From NCBI GenBank assembly GCA_963921935.1, contig OY998180.1, positions 84,751,139-84,815,138 of the forward strand: 64,000 bases of DNA, written 5' to 3'. The notes beneath the pieces are model-generated. The model was not told where the DNA came from and did no database searches. It worked only from the letters and a program-made list of their open reading frames with translations. This stretch comes from Galeruca laticollis (taxonomy: Eukaryota > Arthropoda > Insecta > Coleoptera > Chrysomelidae). Position 1 is the stretch's first letter. Each line of letters opens with the position of its first letter. The translations under genes were made by a program, and so were the position numbers. Below, one piece after another: positions 23,100 through 34,527 of this stretch.

Positions 23100-24330
23100 A
23101 TACTAGCGCTTTGGTGGTCTTCCCGGAGTCCTACTGGTATTCGCTCTGTCTTCCTTCTCAATTTTTACAAGTCGAGTATTGCCCATCCTATTCACAAGAT
23201 CTTTCCATGCTCTTCTTTTAGTTTTGGCCCATATTACTATATCTGGAACATCGCATGTCACTCTGATATAATTGCTCCTTGTTTTGTCTCTACACGTTTT
23301 GCCTGTGATTGATAATGTTTTCATCTCAATCGTTCTTAAAAGCTGTTCAGTAGCCGCTGTCTCTGCCCTCTTCTGGATTGCGCATGTCATAACGGACCAT
23401 GACGCGTATTTTATATATTCCTGATTTGCTGTCAACATTTAAAAATGTATTTCTCCATATTATGTCTAGAAGGAATCCCGATATCCTAGCTACTGCCGTT
23501 GTTTGCGCTTTTACTTCTTTTTCAGGTTATTATTACTTGTATGTTAAGCACTAGATACTTGAAACACATAACATCCTCTACGTTTTTGTTATAAATGGCC
23601 AATTTACATCTTCTGGGCTATCTAGATATTGTTAAGGATAGTGTTTCTTGTTTCGATAATATTATGTAGTTTTCTGGCGACCGTGTAAAATCTATATAGT
23701 AGTTTTTGTTGATTGTTCCCATCCTCCGATACTACAACCTCTTCATCAGCGTAGCATATTATCTTAAATTTTCGTTTTCCCATTCTGTATCCTCTTCCTG
23801 CAGTTTTCACTTCTTCTATGACTTCGTCCATAATGAACTTAAAAAGAATTGGGACTGAGGCTATCGTATTGTCTGATTCCTATCGATACCGTTATTTTAC
23901 TGGAGAATTCATTGTTTACACTTACGTAAGTACTATTTTCGCTGTTCATGTCTCGAATGATCAATTATTCTTTGATCTACATTCCGTTCCTTCAGTAGCT
24001 TGAATATTATGTAATATCACACTATCAAATTGTTGTGTTAGATCCATAGAGGCAGGTTTATAGCACTCTGTGGCCTTTTCGGCGTTTTGTCTTATGATGA
24101 ATATGGCGCCTATGGTGGATCTATTTTGACTAAAAACTTGTTCCTAAGGAAACCGCTACCTAAGCCCTCCTCTGCAATAATTTTTGTTAGTAATCTTGAG
24201 GCCTTACTTAGCAGACTGATTCCTCTATAATTCTTTGGGTCCATTTTTCCCTTTTGTTGAAGAAAGGTAGAGTTATGCTTTCTTTCCTTTCATCTATTCG
24301 TCTCATTCCTTTAATCCAGGAGCATCAAAG
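23100..24330 (-). mobile_element. LINE remnant, RTE/HmRTE-like, minus strand
   Basis: Reading leftwards from about 24320 the translation gives a FFNKREK linker, NYRGISLLS (frame broken), LTQQFDSV (motif A region, about 24050), DSLSPILFKFIMDEVIEEVK (motif B, about 23850), KIICYADEEV (motif C with ADD changed to ADE, 23770), and a C-terminal block 23438-23103 with KTLSITGKTCRDK and TPGRPPKR. The order and C-terminus match endonuclease-reverse transcriptases of the RTE group in insects. Broken by many stops and frame changes. The second catalytic Asp of motif C is replaced by Glu. Confidence 0.8.
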
Positions 24331-24976
24331 TTAGTAGCTCTGGCACACACGATCTCTTGTGACTTGCCACGAAATCTAACGCCACAAACCGACAATACTT
24401 CTGTATAACACGACATTGCACCATCCCTTTGGTAGAGAACTACTTTTCCACTCCAGTTGTACATAAATGTGATAAAAAGGTAAAAACATTGACTTTGTTT
24501 GCAAAAGAGATTAATAATATTGTCTCAAGTCTTACAATAATTCCAATTTAAATATCACATAGGTATCTAAAACATTACCTTCTGAAATTGTACTCTCAAT
24601 TTTTCATGAACTGAAAGTGGCTCCCTACAGAAACGACGGTAGTCTCCAAGATTTTCTGTCTTCCTTTGAATCGAGGGAACCAAGTACTGTAGGAATTCTA
24701 CGTTACAGTGTATTGTTGGAAGGACACCTATAAATGTGTTGAGATAAATTTTCTTTCACACTAGCTCTGCGCGCCGTAAAAAATCATGCGATTGCTGCCC
24801 ATCCCATTCAGCGTGCCAAATACTAAATATTATCATAATTATTTATTATTTTCTTGAGTTTTGGAGGTTGAACTTTGCTGAAATATACTGCAAAGTTGTT
24901 CAAACTATTTAATACCTATTTTTATTTGATTCCTAATTATTTCCATTTCTAAATATTTATTTCTCATTTGTCCGGG
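24331..24976. other. Gap, nothing recognised
   Basis: No supported feature. Confidence 0.35.
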
Positions 24977-25038
24977 CTAACAAATGAAATTTATAACAAG
25001 CAAACTGAATAGAATTCCATTGAAATGGATAAACCCAC

Positions 25039-25191
25039 CTGCATCGCTCTCCGTCGGGACGCCCAGACTGTTAGAATTGTCATTGATGAAGGCCTCAGCT
25101 GAATTGGTGAAGGTCTGCGGAGAGAGAGTGAGATCTGGACCACTCGATGAATCGAAGAGATCGAAGGTGGCTGTAACTGCATCGCTCCCAC
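25039..25191 (-). CDS. Candidate host exon (51 codons, phase 1-1)
   Basis: On the minus strand a GC-richer stretch is bounded by a good acceptor (TTTGTATTTCAG, AG at 25193-25192) and a good donor (GCAG then GTGGGT at 25038-25033). It is 153 bp long, open, and in phase 1 at both ends, with the junction codons both making Gly. The peptide is Ser/Thr/Asp-rich (GSDAVTATFDLFDSSSG...) with no recognised domain. An alternative is one unspliced frame 25279-24977 of 100 codons, which reads through both sites and ends in a short hydrophobic segment. No neighbouring exon was found. Codon and base use differ from the surrounding AT-rich transposon remains. Confidence 0.35.
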
Positions 25192-25659
25192 CTGAAATAC
25201 AAAGAGGACCCTCGTGAGAATTTGCGAACATCCCTAAGGATTCGACGGTCGTCGTCAGAACAACAGAGTCGGGATGCATTCAGTCGTTAGGGAGCTAATT
25301 TAGTGCATCAGGTGTCCGACTGTGTTTCTCATGCTATAAACGAGTATTATAATTGTGATTATTTTATTATTCACAGATATTCAACTTAAAATTACTGTTT
25401 CCACTATATGGGGTGGTCTGTGAGTAATGGTTCAAAGTGAAATGAAAAATTCTTGAAATACTGCGATTCGACGCAAATATTGATAATAAGAAAGATACAG
25501 GGGGGCAAAGTTGAAATGTAAAGAATGTTTTTTCACCGTAAAATGAAAGATTTGGGACATACGACCTTAAAAACTTGTAGATAGGGTGTTTGAATGCATG
25601 AGAAATTATAATATGATATCCGTTTCGATGTATTTTCTAGAGGGCGCCACATAAGCTAT
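25192..25659. other. Gap, nothing recognised
   Basis: GC-richer to about 25330, then AT-rich; no supported feature beyond the alternative frame noted for the candidate exon. Confidence 0.3.
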
Positions 25660-26144
25660 GCTGTTGGTATAACTGTGCGCTTAACGTTGTTATCGTTAAC
25701 ATTATCTCCCTTTTTATTGAAAAATATTAAAATTGCATCATTTTTGCGAAAAAAATGTATACCTATTATTAGCCTGACGTCAGCAAATTTATTTTTACTC
25801 GTATCACAAAAGCTAAGATTATTTCCGAAAATTTTTTTTAGGCCACGAATATTTTGAAGAGTCGAAGACGAGGGATAATATTCTTAAAATATTCGACGCT
25901 GATAAAAAATTTCCAGGTAAAATTTTAGCTCGTCTGATAGGTATTCGGTAAGAAAATTTTACACACAAATTTGGAACAATATTATAAATCAAACATTACA
26001 TTTTAAATTGATTTGACATTTTAAATTAATTTTACTGGTTGCGAAGTCGTTGTTGACATAAGTTGATTTGACATTTTTGTTTGTACAGTTTTATCACAGT
26101 AGATGTCAGTTACTAGTACGAAGTGTATGTACGTATATACTGAA

Positions 26145-26205
26145 ATGTCGCGGTTTGGCAAGGAAAATTAACAACTTATTAGAGAAGAAATTCAAAATAA
26201 ACGGT
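26145..26205 (+). pseudogene. Crypton recombinase copy A, N-terminal piece
   Basis: The ATG at 26145 begins MSRFGKEN, with one stop before QLIREEIQNK, similar to the FGQENMEVVRQEIEKL start of copy B. It is cut at about 26205 by the repeat-bearing insertion and continues at 29370. Confidence 0.65.
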
Positions 26206-26458
26206 TTTAAAGATTAAAGCTAACTTTTCCGCATCTGCGAGATGCCCTGAGTAATACTATGTCATAAAATTGTCACTTTTATACACTTCGGGGGATGTAT
26301 CGTGCTAACAAACAGAAATTTCTCCAAAAATAACCAAAAATGCAGTAGATCTGGATTTATAGGACCCGCTGTACTCACTCTAGTCAGCTGAAAATCAATA
26401 GGCTACATCTGTGAGACGCCTGGAAAAATATCCAATTATAAAATTGGTCACTAGTATA

Positions 26459-28635
26459 TGTTATGGACCAAGTGATTAATAGGACATTGTAAAAAGTGCC
26501 CGCACAGTTTGAAAAATGTCCAATATGAGAGGGCAGAGTGATAAAAATTTTTGAAATAATCAAATAGTTCGGGGATTATGTATAATGTATGTCACCTATG
26601 TGGCAGACTAATTAAAACGAGGTTTTAATACTGTTATTTTTATTTCAAACAGAATCAATATTTAAAAACAAATAAATCTTTGCTTCCATAGAAAATCTGC
26701 TAACCTATGGTAATAAAATTGAAAATCAGACTCATAATTTATACTTATTAGATAGAGATTATAAATCTTCTAGTTTTTAGTAGTCTTAATCATAGTTATT
26801 TTCTTTTAATTTTAAAGGTAAACTGTTGTTAAGACTGGTTACAAGTAAATAAAATTAAACATCAAAAACTCCACAGACTAATCATACTTATAATATATAC
26901 TTACTAGATATGTAGAGGTTGTAAATCCTCTAGTTCTTACAAGTTTTAATCATAGTTACTTCTTTTTATTTAAAAGTTAAACTGTTGTTAAAACTGGTTA
27001 CAAGTTAATAAAATTATAATTTAAAAACTACAAAAATAACAGAAACAAAAGTACCCATATAATCACAAAAATTATAAAACTTTTTTTCTTTTTATAGATG
27101 GACTCACAGAAGTATTGTATATTCTAACTGAAAAGGAACTATATCTTAAACAATGTTTATAATCAGGCTTTTAATTTCAAGGAAAATTTAAAGAATTAAA
27201 CATTGAAACAAAATAAATGTCATAATTATTTGTTAAAATAATTGCCGCTTTGATGGCACTTTGAGTTGCAAAGTTTGTGGTTTTTGCGACAGCTGCATTT
27301 GTCAGACTTACAACCACATTTGCAAGTACAACGACTGCATCCTTGCGCGCCACATTTGGACGACAATCTTACAGTCTCTATCAATGAAATCTCTGTCCGC
27401 AGGCGAAATAAACTTTTCTTTGCACACTGTAAACTGGTTTCTAGAATAAAGTTGATTCAAAACACCATGTTTCGTTCCAAATTTATAAGGATTAGAGGGT
27501 GTTATTTCAATTACAGTAGCAAGTATATTTCTTCCGTCACTACGAGCTCGATCGACATCTGGAACCCGGACTCTCACTGTATCGCCAATATTAGCTTCAG
27601 GATATTTAGCATTAGATGCATCCAACATTTTTTCGGCTTGTTTCTGCAAATTAATTAAAGCTGATTTTCTGTCTTGCGCTTCACGTTTTGTTCTGATGAA
27701 AGCATTTCGTCTTCAAATATTGAATTTAAATTCAAAGTTTCTTCCCACCACGTACTGAGGATATTCTCTATACCTTGGTTGGCTTTCTCTACCGACCCTT
27801 GACATTGAGAGTGCCTCGGTTTACCATGTACAATTTTTAATTTGGGCCACATGCTACAAGCTTCCCGGACAATTTTATTCGCAAACTCTCTGCCATTATC
27901 GCTTTGAAGAATGCTAGGTGCACCGAATAATGTAAAAATGTCAGTTCATATGCTACTTCTTCGGCCTTTTTGGTCTTGAGCGGACGCAGCTGAACGAACT
28001 TCGTAAGATGGCCTTGGTATACCAATATAAATTTATATGAACCATCTTCTTGGGTCTGCATGTCAATTAAGTAGACTTGACATCTTGCATTCATTTCGCT
28101 GTTAAGAACAGGTTTGACTACTAATTCTTTCTTCGGAACGTTGCGTTTTTTCAACAATTGTCACTTAAGTATAAATAAATGACAATCATTTCTCTCGTAA
28201 TATTTTTATAGCGCAAATTCAACTCTTTCTCCATCCGGTTCCTTCCACCATGTCCAATTTTTAGGTGGGTCTCGTGTAGAAGCTGAAATATTTCGTTTTC
28301 ATTCACGTAATACCTGATTATGTTATCTTCTTTGACCGGGACAATACATTTTTCCGCCTCTCCAATAGTCATAACATCGAATCTCCGCAAACGCTGATAA
28401 TCTTCTGTTTTTTCATTTGACACTTTTGATTTCGATTGATTTTGATTTGATTTTTTCATTTGAGTGAAATCAATTAATTTAACCTTTCGTCAAATCGACG
28501 ATTCATGTCGACTAATTTCGATTTATCCATGGAAACTAACAAAATAATCAATTACTTCGCGCTAAGTAGGTTGTCATTATTCATAATGCCCGGGCATTAA
28601 GAAAAATGCCCCAATTTATTACTTGGTCCATAACA
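26459..28635 (-). mobile_element. Ginger-like DNA transposon with retroviral-type integrase
   Basis: Ends are TGTTATGGACCAAGT and ACTTGGTCCATAACA, a perfect 15-bp terminal inverted repeat beginning TGT and ending ACA, flanked on both sides by TATA (26455-26458, 28636-28639). Removing the insert and one TATA restores the repeat unit (GTCACTAGTATACACTCCGG). Length 2177 bp. TGT...ACA ends with 4-bp duplications and an integrase gene are known features of Ginger elements. Confidence 0.85.
27226..28459 (-). pseudogene. Ginger/KRBA2-like integrase-type transposase, broken
   Basis: The ATG at 28459 begins the 102-codon frame with the H2C2 zinc-binding region (HETHLKIGHGGRNRM, then the paired Cys near its end). 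It continues in 28157-27837 with the rve core (VYLIDMQTQEDGSYK with the first catalytic Asp; FVQLRPLKTKKAEE; the SDNGREF second Asp in another frame at about 27890), 27852-27655 (PRHSQCQGSVEKANQ with the catalytic Glu), a C-terminal domain 27649-27308 (GDTVRVRVPDVDR), and after a frame change a Cys-rich tail CGCKSDKCSCRKNHKLC to the stop at 27226. Domain order and tail match KRBA2/SCAND3-type Ginger integrases. At least four small indels break it; the catalytic D, D, E residues are all recognisable. Confidence 0.9.
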
Positions 28636-29369
28636 TATACACTCCGGAGGCTGTATGTGCTAAGAACCCGAAATTTCTCAAAAAAGGACCAAACATGTGG
28701 CACCTCAGGTACAATAGCACCCGTTGTACTAGCTCTGGTGAGCTAAAAATCAATAATGTTCATCTATAAGATGCCCTGAAAAATATTCAATCATAAAACT
28801 GCTGACTTGTATACACTCTGGAGGCTGTATCGTGCGAACAAAATGAAAATTTTCCAAAAATTACAAAAATTTGGTACTGCAAGTACAATAGCACTCGTTG
28901 TACTAGCTTTAGTGAGCTGAATATAAATGGGGTTCATCTGTGAGATATCCTGAATAATATTCAAACATAAAATTAGTGACTTGCTGCACTCCGAAGGCTG
29001 TATCGTGCTAACAAACTGAAATTTCTCAAAAAATGATAAAAATGTCATTCTTCAAGTACCATAGCAACCGTTGTACTGGCTCTGTGAGATGTTCTGAACA
29101 ATACTCAATCATAAAATGGGTGACTTGTTGCACTCCGGAGGCTGTATCGTGCTCACAAGAAATGTAACGAAAAGTGGTCGACGACAACGACGACGACGAC
29201 AACATACACACAGGATTTATTTCTAAAAACCGGTTTTTCGAGTTGTTCTTGATGAAAAACGTAAAAATAACTCACATTTTTTTTTCAAAATTCCAATTTT
29301 TTTTGGGGTAAATCAATACTTTTCTCGCATATTAGATAGGTTGGGCGGAAAAGTAATATAATACCATAT

Positions 29370-30357
29370 AACACTAAAAAATCAAGAGCAAGTATATGGA
29401 AACAATTTGATGAATTTTGCAACGAAAAGTCTTATAATATTCATGAATGTATGAGTGTCGTACAGCTGGCTAATATGGAGGACTATGCGTTTAATATGAA
29501 AATGAAATTAAAAATTACAAGGATAGTGTTGTTAACATTATAAGGAACTCTACTGCTAAGCACTTACAAGAAATTTATTATGAAAAATATAAAATAAAAT
29601 CCCTTTTCTGATATGGAATTTGCAACTGCCAGAGCTGCTCGGGACGCTAAGCGTAAAAAACTGCAGAGCACCCATTAGAAAGAAAGGTGAGTGCCTAAAC
29701 TTTAACTAGTAACGAATATAAAAAAAATGTTGAAATGTGGGATGAAGATAATCCAAATGGCTTGCAACGTAAATTTTTCCACATAGTTTCACATGAGTTA
29801 GCATGGAGAGGAGGGGGGGGATATTCAGCCTGTATTCAATATTTCAAAGAAGAAACTGATAATTTAGGAAATCCAACAGGTCGGATAGAATATAATCCAA
29901 TATTCTCTTAAACTACATAAGGTGATTCCAAAAAATTATCAGATAGTAAATGGTGGATTAGAAATATCGGGAATCCACAGATGTGACCCGGTCGCTTGTT
30001 TGAGAAGTTGATTGAAAAAAGGGGAAATAATATTAAGACCGACAGATTATTCTTAATAACAAGTCCATACTGGATTCAACTCAATTCGAAAGCATGGTAC
30101 AAGGACAATTCTGTTCGTAAGAACATTATATCTTCATGGTTTAAATCAGCAGACTCTAATATAGGAATTGACATTAAAAAAGTGCAAGAGCAACAGCTGT
30201 TTCGAATTTGGCCAAAGAAGGAGTTGGTGAACAGCGGCTAATTAAAATTACTGGACACAGTAATAGCCAGTCAATTAAACCTCACTTACCATTGGACGTT
30301 GAACACAATCAAGAAATGATTGAAGCCATCAGGAGAATTTTAACCAACTACTAGCAA
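29370..30357 (+). pseudogene. Crypton recombinase copy A, DUF3504/KIAA1958-like, main part
   Basis: Across frames the plus strand reads YNTKKSRASIWKQFDEFC (core-binding start), VEMWDEDNPNGLQ and KFFHIVSHELAWRGG (about 29730-29820, with the first catalytic Arg), a YFKEETDNLG block, SDSKW, an intact frame 29996-30238 (KRGNN..TDRLF; WYKDNSVRKNIISSWFK), then RATAVSNLAKEGVGEQ and ITGHSNSQSIKPHL (about 30190-30290). This is the DUF3504 tyrosine-recombinase domain of Crypton elements and their domesticated relatives (KIAA1958, ZMYM, QRICH1). The stretch just before RATAV that should hold the His of the HxxR box is deleted, and several frame changes occur. Dead. Confidence 0.85.
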
Positions 30358-30597
30358 GTTTAATCATGATCAGAGTATAACACCAGATAAAACAAAAAAT
30401 AAAGCAGGCAGTACCCAGATCCAAACCGCGAATTCAAGCGAGCCCACAACCATTTATAATAATTGTGTTTAATTCTTATAATAATTAAATTTGTTTCAGT
30501 ATTATTTTGCTAATGATTCGATACCATTACAGATTTTTCAAGGAAGATAGTTCAATATGAAGTAATTGAAAATGTTGGTATATTCACCATATTTTAT

Positions 30598-31130
30598 ATA
30601 TTAAATAAAAAAAACTGTAGTTATATCAAATGCTGAAACCCAGATGGGTAGTAGTTCATTCTATCTCCTTTTGGCTATTATAGGTCACTAAAGGTAGTGG
30701 AAATATATTTTTTATAAGTAATACGATGCAATTTCGAAAAAATTCATATATGTAAGTATACTGATCACTCATCACATTCGATTAAATTAAATAATTTACA
30801 ACTTCAGTTATATCAAATACTGAAATTCAGATGGCCAGTAGTTCATGTTATTGCCTTTAGGCAATTTTATGGCACTAAAGGTGGTAGAAATATATTTTTT
30901 ATATGGAATTCGACGCAATTTCGAAGAAATTCTTGTACGTAAGTATATTTATCATACTTCATTAAATAAAAAAATTAATAACTTTAGTTATATCAAATGC
31001 TGAAACTCAGATGGTAGTAGTTTAATATATCGCGCTTTGGCAATGTTAACTCACTAAAGGTGGTTGAAATGTAGTTTTTAAAAGTAATTCACAATATTTC
31101 TAATCCAAAATATATATAATTAACATGATT
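30598..31130 (+). repeat. Tandem repeat of about 183 bp, three units
   Basis: CAGATGG markers at 30641, 30828 and 31008 (spacing 187 and 180 bp), each preceded by TTATATCAAAT-CTGAAA and followed by CACTAAAGGT-GT-GAAAT. The third unit is partial. It lies just after the Crypton A coding end and may be a structural part of that element. Confidence 0.85.
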
Positions 31131-31689
31131 CGTTGTAGTAGGTGGTTGTGATAAATATTACAAAGAATTGAGCTACGTGCAAATATGTCATCTTAAAGTC
31201 ACATATTTAACGAATTTGAACCAAAATTGTGAACAGGTCGGATGGCTTGTTTAAGAAAATCCAAGGACATCTGCTGCGGATGTTAAGTAAATATAGTTTC
31301 ATACCTAGAAGGAATTTAAATAAAATTTGTTTTGAAATATTATATTTATGACTTAAAACACAGACATCTAATTAATTCGTCACCTTCTTATTTACCATTA
31401 AGAGGAGATGAAGTGTTAGAAGAATTCAAGGAACATTTAAATCTTGTTATCTATGTAAATCCTATGTTTCAAATATAATTTGTTAATGCATAATTAAACA
31501 AATTGTGCAATTTGTATTGTATGTTTAATTGATAGCGAATAATAAATAAAAATATTGATTCCTAGAAATCTTATACAATTGTCAAGTGGTTGTAAAAAAT
31601 AAATTAGATGATAACGTGTATCGTATCGTGTATCGTATATGTTTCCTTTCTCAACTGTCAAAAAATATTCACTAGTAATAGCACTAGTC
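31131..31689. other. Gap, nothing recognised
   Basis: AT-rich; contains CTTTTAGAAAAT-like motifs only. No gene supported. Confidence 0.35.
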
Positions 31690-32938
31690 AAATTAATATT
31701 ATTTCCGGAAATTTTTTTGAGCTTACGAATATTTTGAAAAGTATCCTTAACAGAAGGCGAGAGATAATTTTCTAAAAGTATTCGAAAGCGAAAAAAAATT
31801 CTAGGAATGATATTTGGTAAGAAGATGTTACAACAAAATGGGTTTACAATAAGAGAAGTCATATGGGATGAGCGATATTTTCACCAATGTCAAAACCGAT
31901 CAAAATAATACGTGCTCAAATATAGAAGGCTTTGAGCGAATTTAAATGTCAAATTTTGGGAAAAAATAATATCTTTGTTGTTGTTGTACAAACTTACTTC
32001 GCGACCGTAGCAGAAAACCGCAGTTATAGGAAATATTTAGTGCTGTTGACGTGTAGATCAAAACGACAAGATTAGTTGCTTTGGTCAAGAAAATATGGAA
32101 GTAGTTAGGCAAGAAATTGAGAAGTTAACACCCGCTAATACCAAAAAATGAAAAGCAAGTGCTTGAAGTTAGTTTACTAACTTTTGCCTAGAGAAGTTAT
32201 ACAATTTCGATTGGAAAGATATATCTGTGAGGACCTTGGGTGAATTTTGGATTCAATATCCGTAGGCAAGACAGAAAAAATTACAAGGAAACTGTGGTAA
32301 ATCGTAAATTTTAAGCTTTTTACGATGTTGAATTTGTGAACGCTAAATATTGGCAACTGCAACGAGACCCGTTTAAAAGAAAGGTTAGTGCATCAGCTTT
32401 GTTATCAGATGAATTACAAAATATTATTCAGCTTTGTGATGAAAACACTCCGGAGGGCCTGCGGAAAAAATTATTTTATATTGCATCCTAGGAATTAGCT
32501 TGGAGGGTTGGAGAGGGAGCTTCAGCCTGTATAGCGTACTTTATTGAAGAAACTGATAATGACGGGCATTTAACTGGACACATTGAATATAAGCCAGTTT
32601 TTTTGAAAACTTGTTAAGGGGTTTAAAAAAATTAACAGATAGTAAGCGGCTTATACAAAATATGAACAACAAATTTATAGAAAAATGAACAGAACATAAA
32701 AAACAAATCGTCTGTTTTTAACTGTAAATCCAACGGGGAATCAGGCGACTTCCAAGGGTTGGTACAAAAATTATCCAGCTGGATATAACACCGTTTCGTC
32801 GTGGTTTAAATTGGCAGCTTCTACGAATGGAATTGATACACAACAGATCAAAATTACGAATCACTCTGCAAAGGCAACATCAGTGTCAAATTTAGCATGA
32901 AAGGAAGTTGGCGAACAGCATTTAATTAAGATCACGAG

Positions 32939-33098
32939 AGTTAAAAGTTCGAAAGCGATAAACTTGTTTTCAAATTTTTTTATTTTATTAATAAAGCGCA
33001 ACAAAAGAACTGACTACAAAAATATGGTGCTCTACAATTTATAGGTTTAATAAAAGTATTATATTTCTTGCTACGGTGCATTGTGCAAGAATGTAACT
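32939..33098 (-). repeat. 3' LTR of deleted errantivirus
   Basis: 160 bp, similar to 34373-34527 with small indels; preceded in sense direction by a polypurine tract. Confidence 0.85.
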
Positions 33099-33187
33099 CT
33101 TCCACCCCTGGATGGAAACGCATCTCTCAAGGATGTGGTTTCAGGACATCAAACGACAATTTCTACTTCCCTTAATCGTTGGCTTCT

Positions 33188-34350
33188 TTAATGGTAGAAC
33201 GCACAGATTTTTCTTAGTATCCAAAGTCCTAGAATGGAACCTAAGGATAAGTATAACACTGTCCATATACTTGTTCTGGAATAGTAAACTGGAGTGTCAA
33301 TATTTTCTAGATTTTCCTTCTGAACTTGAAGCCTGGTTTGCATTTCTTGATTGTCTTTTAAACTGATACTTCTAAGATCCAGTGACGGTGGGTTACCTTC
33401 TTGACTTTGGTTTCCAAAATTCAGAGTCAAATTTATTACTGGGAGGTGAACGTCAACAGAATTAAATTTGCTTGGCTTCGTTGTAACAAATGTTAGGGAT
33501 TCTAATAATAATGTCCCATGGATGGGTATGTTGTCGTTCGTTTCTTGGTACTAAATCATGGCTACTTCCTTCATAGGTGCGGTGATAAGCCATTGTCCAT
33601 CGAAAATTTTCGTTATTAGAATTGTGTGTAGGCGAATACGAAGTGGTCGACAGGTTTTGACCTCTGCTTTATAGGTGAGTATATGGACAGCACATGGCGA
33701 TACTTCTGTGGTGAAGGACTTGTGGGCTTCTTTACATATATACTCTTTGGATTGTATGTAAGTAGAGATTTGGCCCATATATGTATGAGCGACATCAGTA
33801 AGTGCAAGGAAGGGTTTATAAGGGAGGTGAAGGTAGAATTCAGAATTGTTTCCAAATATGGGTACAAGAAATAATTTGTAATACTGATATATTTCTGATT
33901 CTACTAGAGGAATTTCTAATATGTGCGTAATTATAAAATCTTTTGAGTAACTTTCGACTTCAATTAATTTTTCAAATTCAAGAATATTTCCAAAATTGGT
34001 TCAAATGGCAAAAATTCTATATAAATTTAAATTCTAATTTTTTCATTCCATTTAACAAATCTAAAGGATTTACTCTCGAGTTATGTGGTGTATTAATTTT
34101 AGCAAAAGTGATAGCAGTCTCTATTTTTTCCAAAATATCATATATTGTTCGTTATAACATAGTAATTTAATTAATTACTACAAATGATTGAAAATAATCA
34201 AAATGATAATTGTTTAAAAGAATCTTTTCTTATATTTTATATTCACTCGTTTCTATCCTTAGTTTCAAGTTCAATTGATTGTGTGAAATATTTGAAATTA
34301 AGCTGTTAAAATTCTTAATTGTATTTTCTAAAAGTGAAATTTGATTAAAT
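33188..34350 (-). pseudogene. env remnant of deleted errantivirus
   Basis: Minus-strand pieces follow the order of the membrane subunit of errantivirus Env: a coiled-coil-like, Asn-rich stretch (about 34345-34250), a segment near 34120-34060, a Cys-containing ectodomain piece (33778-33551), and a C-terminal part (33430-33188) with a hydrophobic membrane-spanning run near its end. The surface subunit and the furin region are not seen. Pieces lie in different frames with stops between them, so no product can be made. Related to the env frame at the left edge of the window by position and general make-up. Confidence 0.7.
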
Positions 34351-34372
34351 GAGCTTATTTACTGACGGCGCC

Positions 34373-34527
34373 AGTTAAAAGTTCGAAAACGATAAACTTG
34401 ATTTTAAAAAAATTATTTTATTATTAAAGCGCAACAACAGAACTAACTGACTACAAAAATACTGTGTTCTACAATTTATAGGTTTAATTATATTTCTTGC
34501 TATGTTGCATTGTGCAAGAATGTCACT
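34373..34527 (-). repeat. 5' LTR of deleted errantivirus
   Basis: 155 bp partner of 32939-33098, followed in sense direction by the PBS-like GGCGCCGTCAG. Confidence 0.85.

Larger units (their letters stand above)
26206..29365 (-). mobile_element. 175-bp-repeat element, copy 1 (inside Crypton A)
   Basis: Diverged units of the repeat seen at 41.2-42.1 kb, here reversed (CTCCGGAGGCTGTATCGTGC at about 28800, 28990 and 29130; a related unit at about 26285). Ends: ACTTTTCCGC at about 26225 and GCGGAAAAGT at about 29353 are inverted. The conserved outer segment TTAATC-TTAAAACCGTTTATTTT is shared with copy 3 at 50.4 kb. Interrupted by the Ginger-like element. No protein is encoded, so a non-autonomous element. 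Whether it is Helitron-derived or of another class is not known. Confidence 0.7.
25660..30480 (+). mobile_element. Crypton-type element, copy A, split by nested insertions
   Basis: The 5' part (about 25800-26205) resembles the 5' part of copy B (31690-32110), sharing ATTATTTCC-GAAA, a CACGAATATTTTGAA-type block and the start of the coding frame. The coding frame stops being recognisable at about 26205 and resumes at 29370, exactly beyond the 175-bp-repeat element. Outer ends were not resolved; a GTTTCAGT-type stretch near 30500 is shared with copy B near 34840. Confidence 0.75.
32939..34527 (-). mobile_element. Internally deleted errantivirus element with two LTRs
   Basis: Two direct repeats of about 155-160 bp (32939-33098 and 34373-34527) flank the insert, and CGAG/CGGG (32935-32938, 34528-34531) is a 4-bp target duplication with one change. 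In the sense (minus) direction the LTR runs AGTGACATTCTTGC... to ...TTTTAACT, the AGT...ACT pattern of errantiviruses. Next to the 5' LTR is TGGCGCCGTCAG (PBS-like), and a purine run CCAGGGGTGGAAG precedes the 3' LTR. The interior holds env remnants only; gag and pol are missing, so it must have moved with proteins from elsewhere. Confidence 0.85.
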
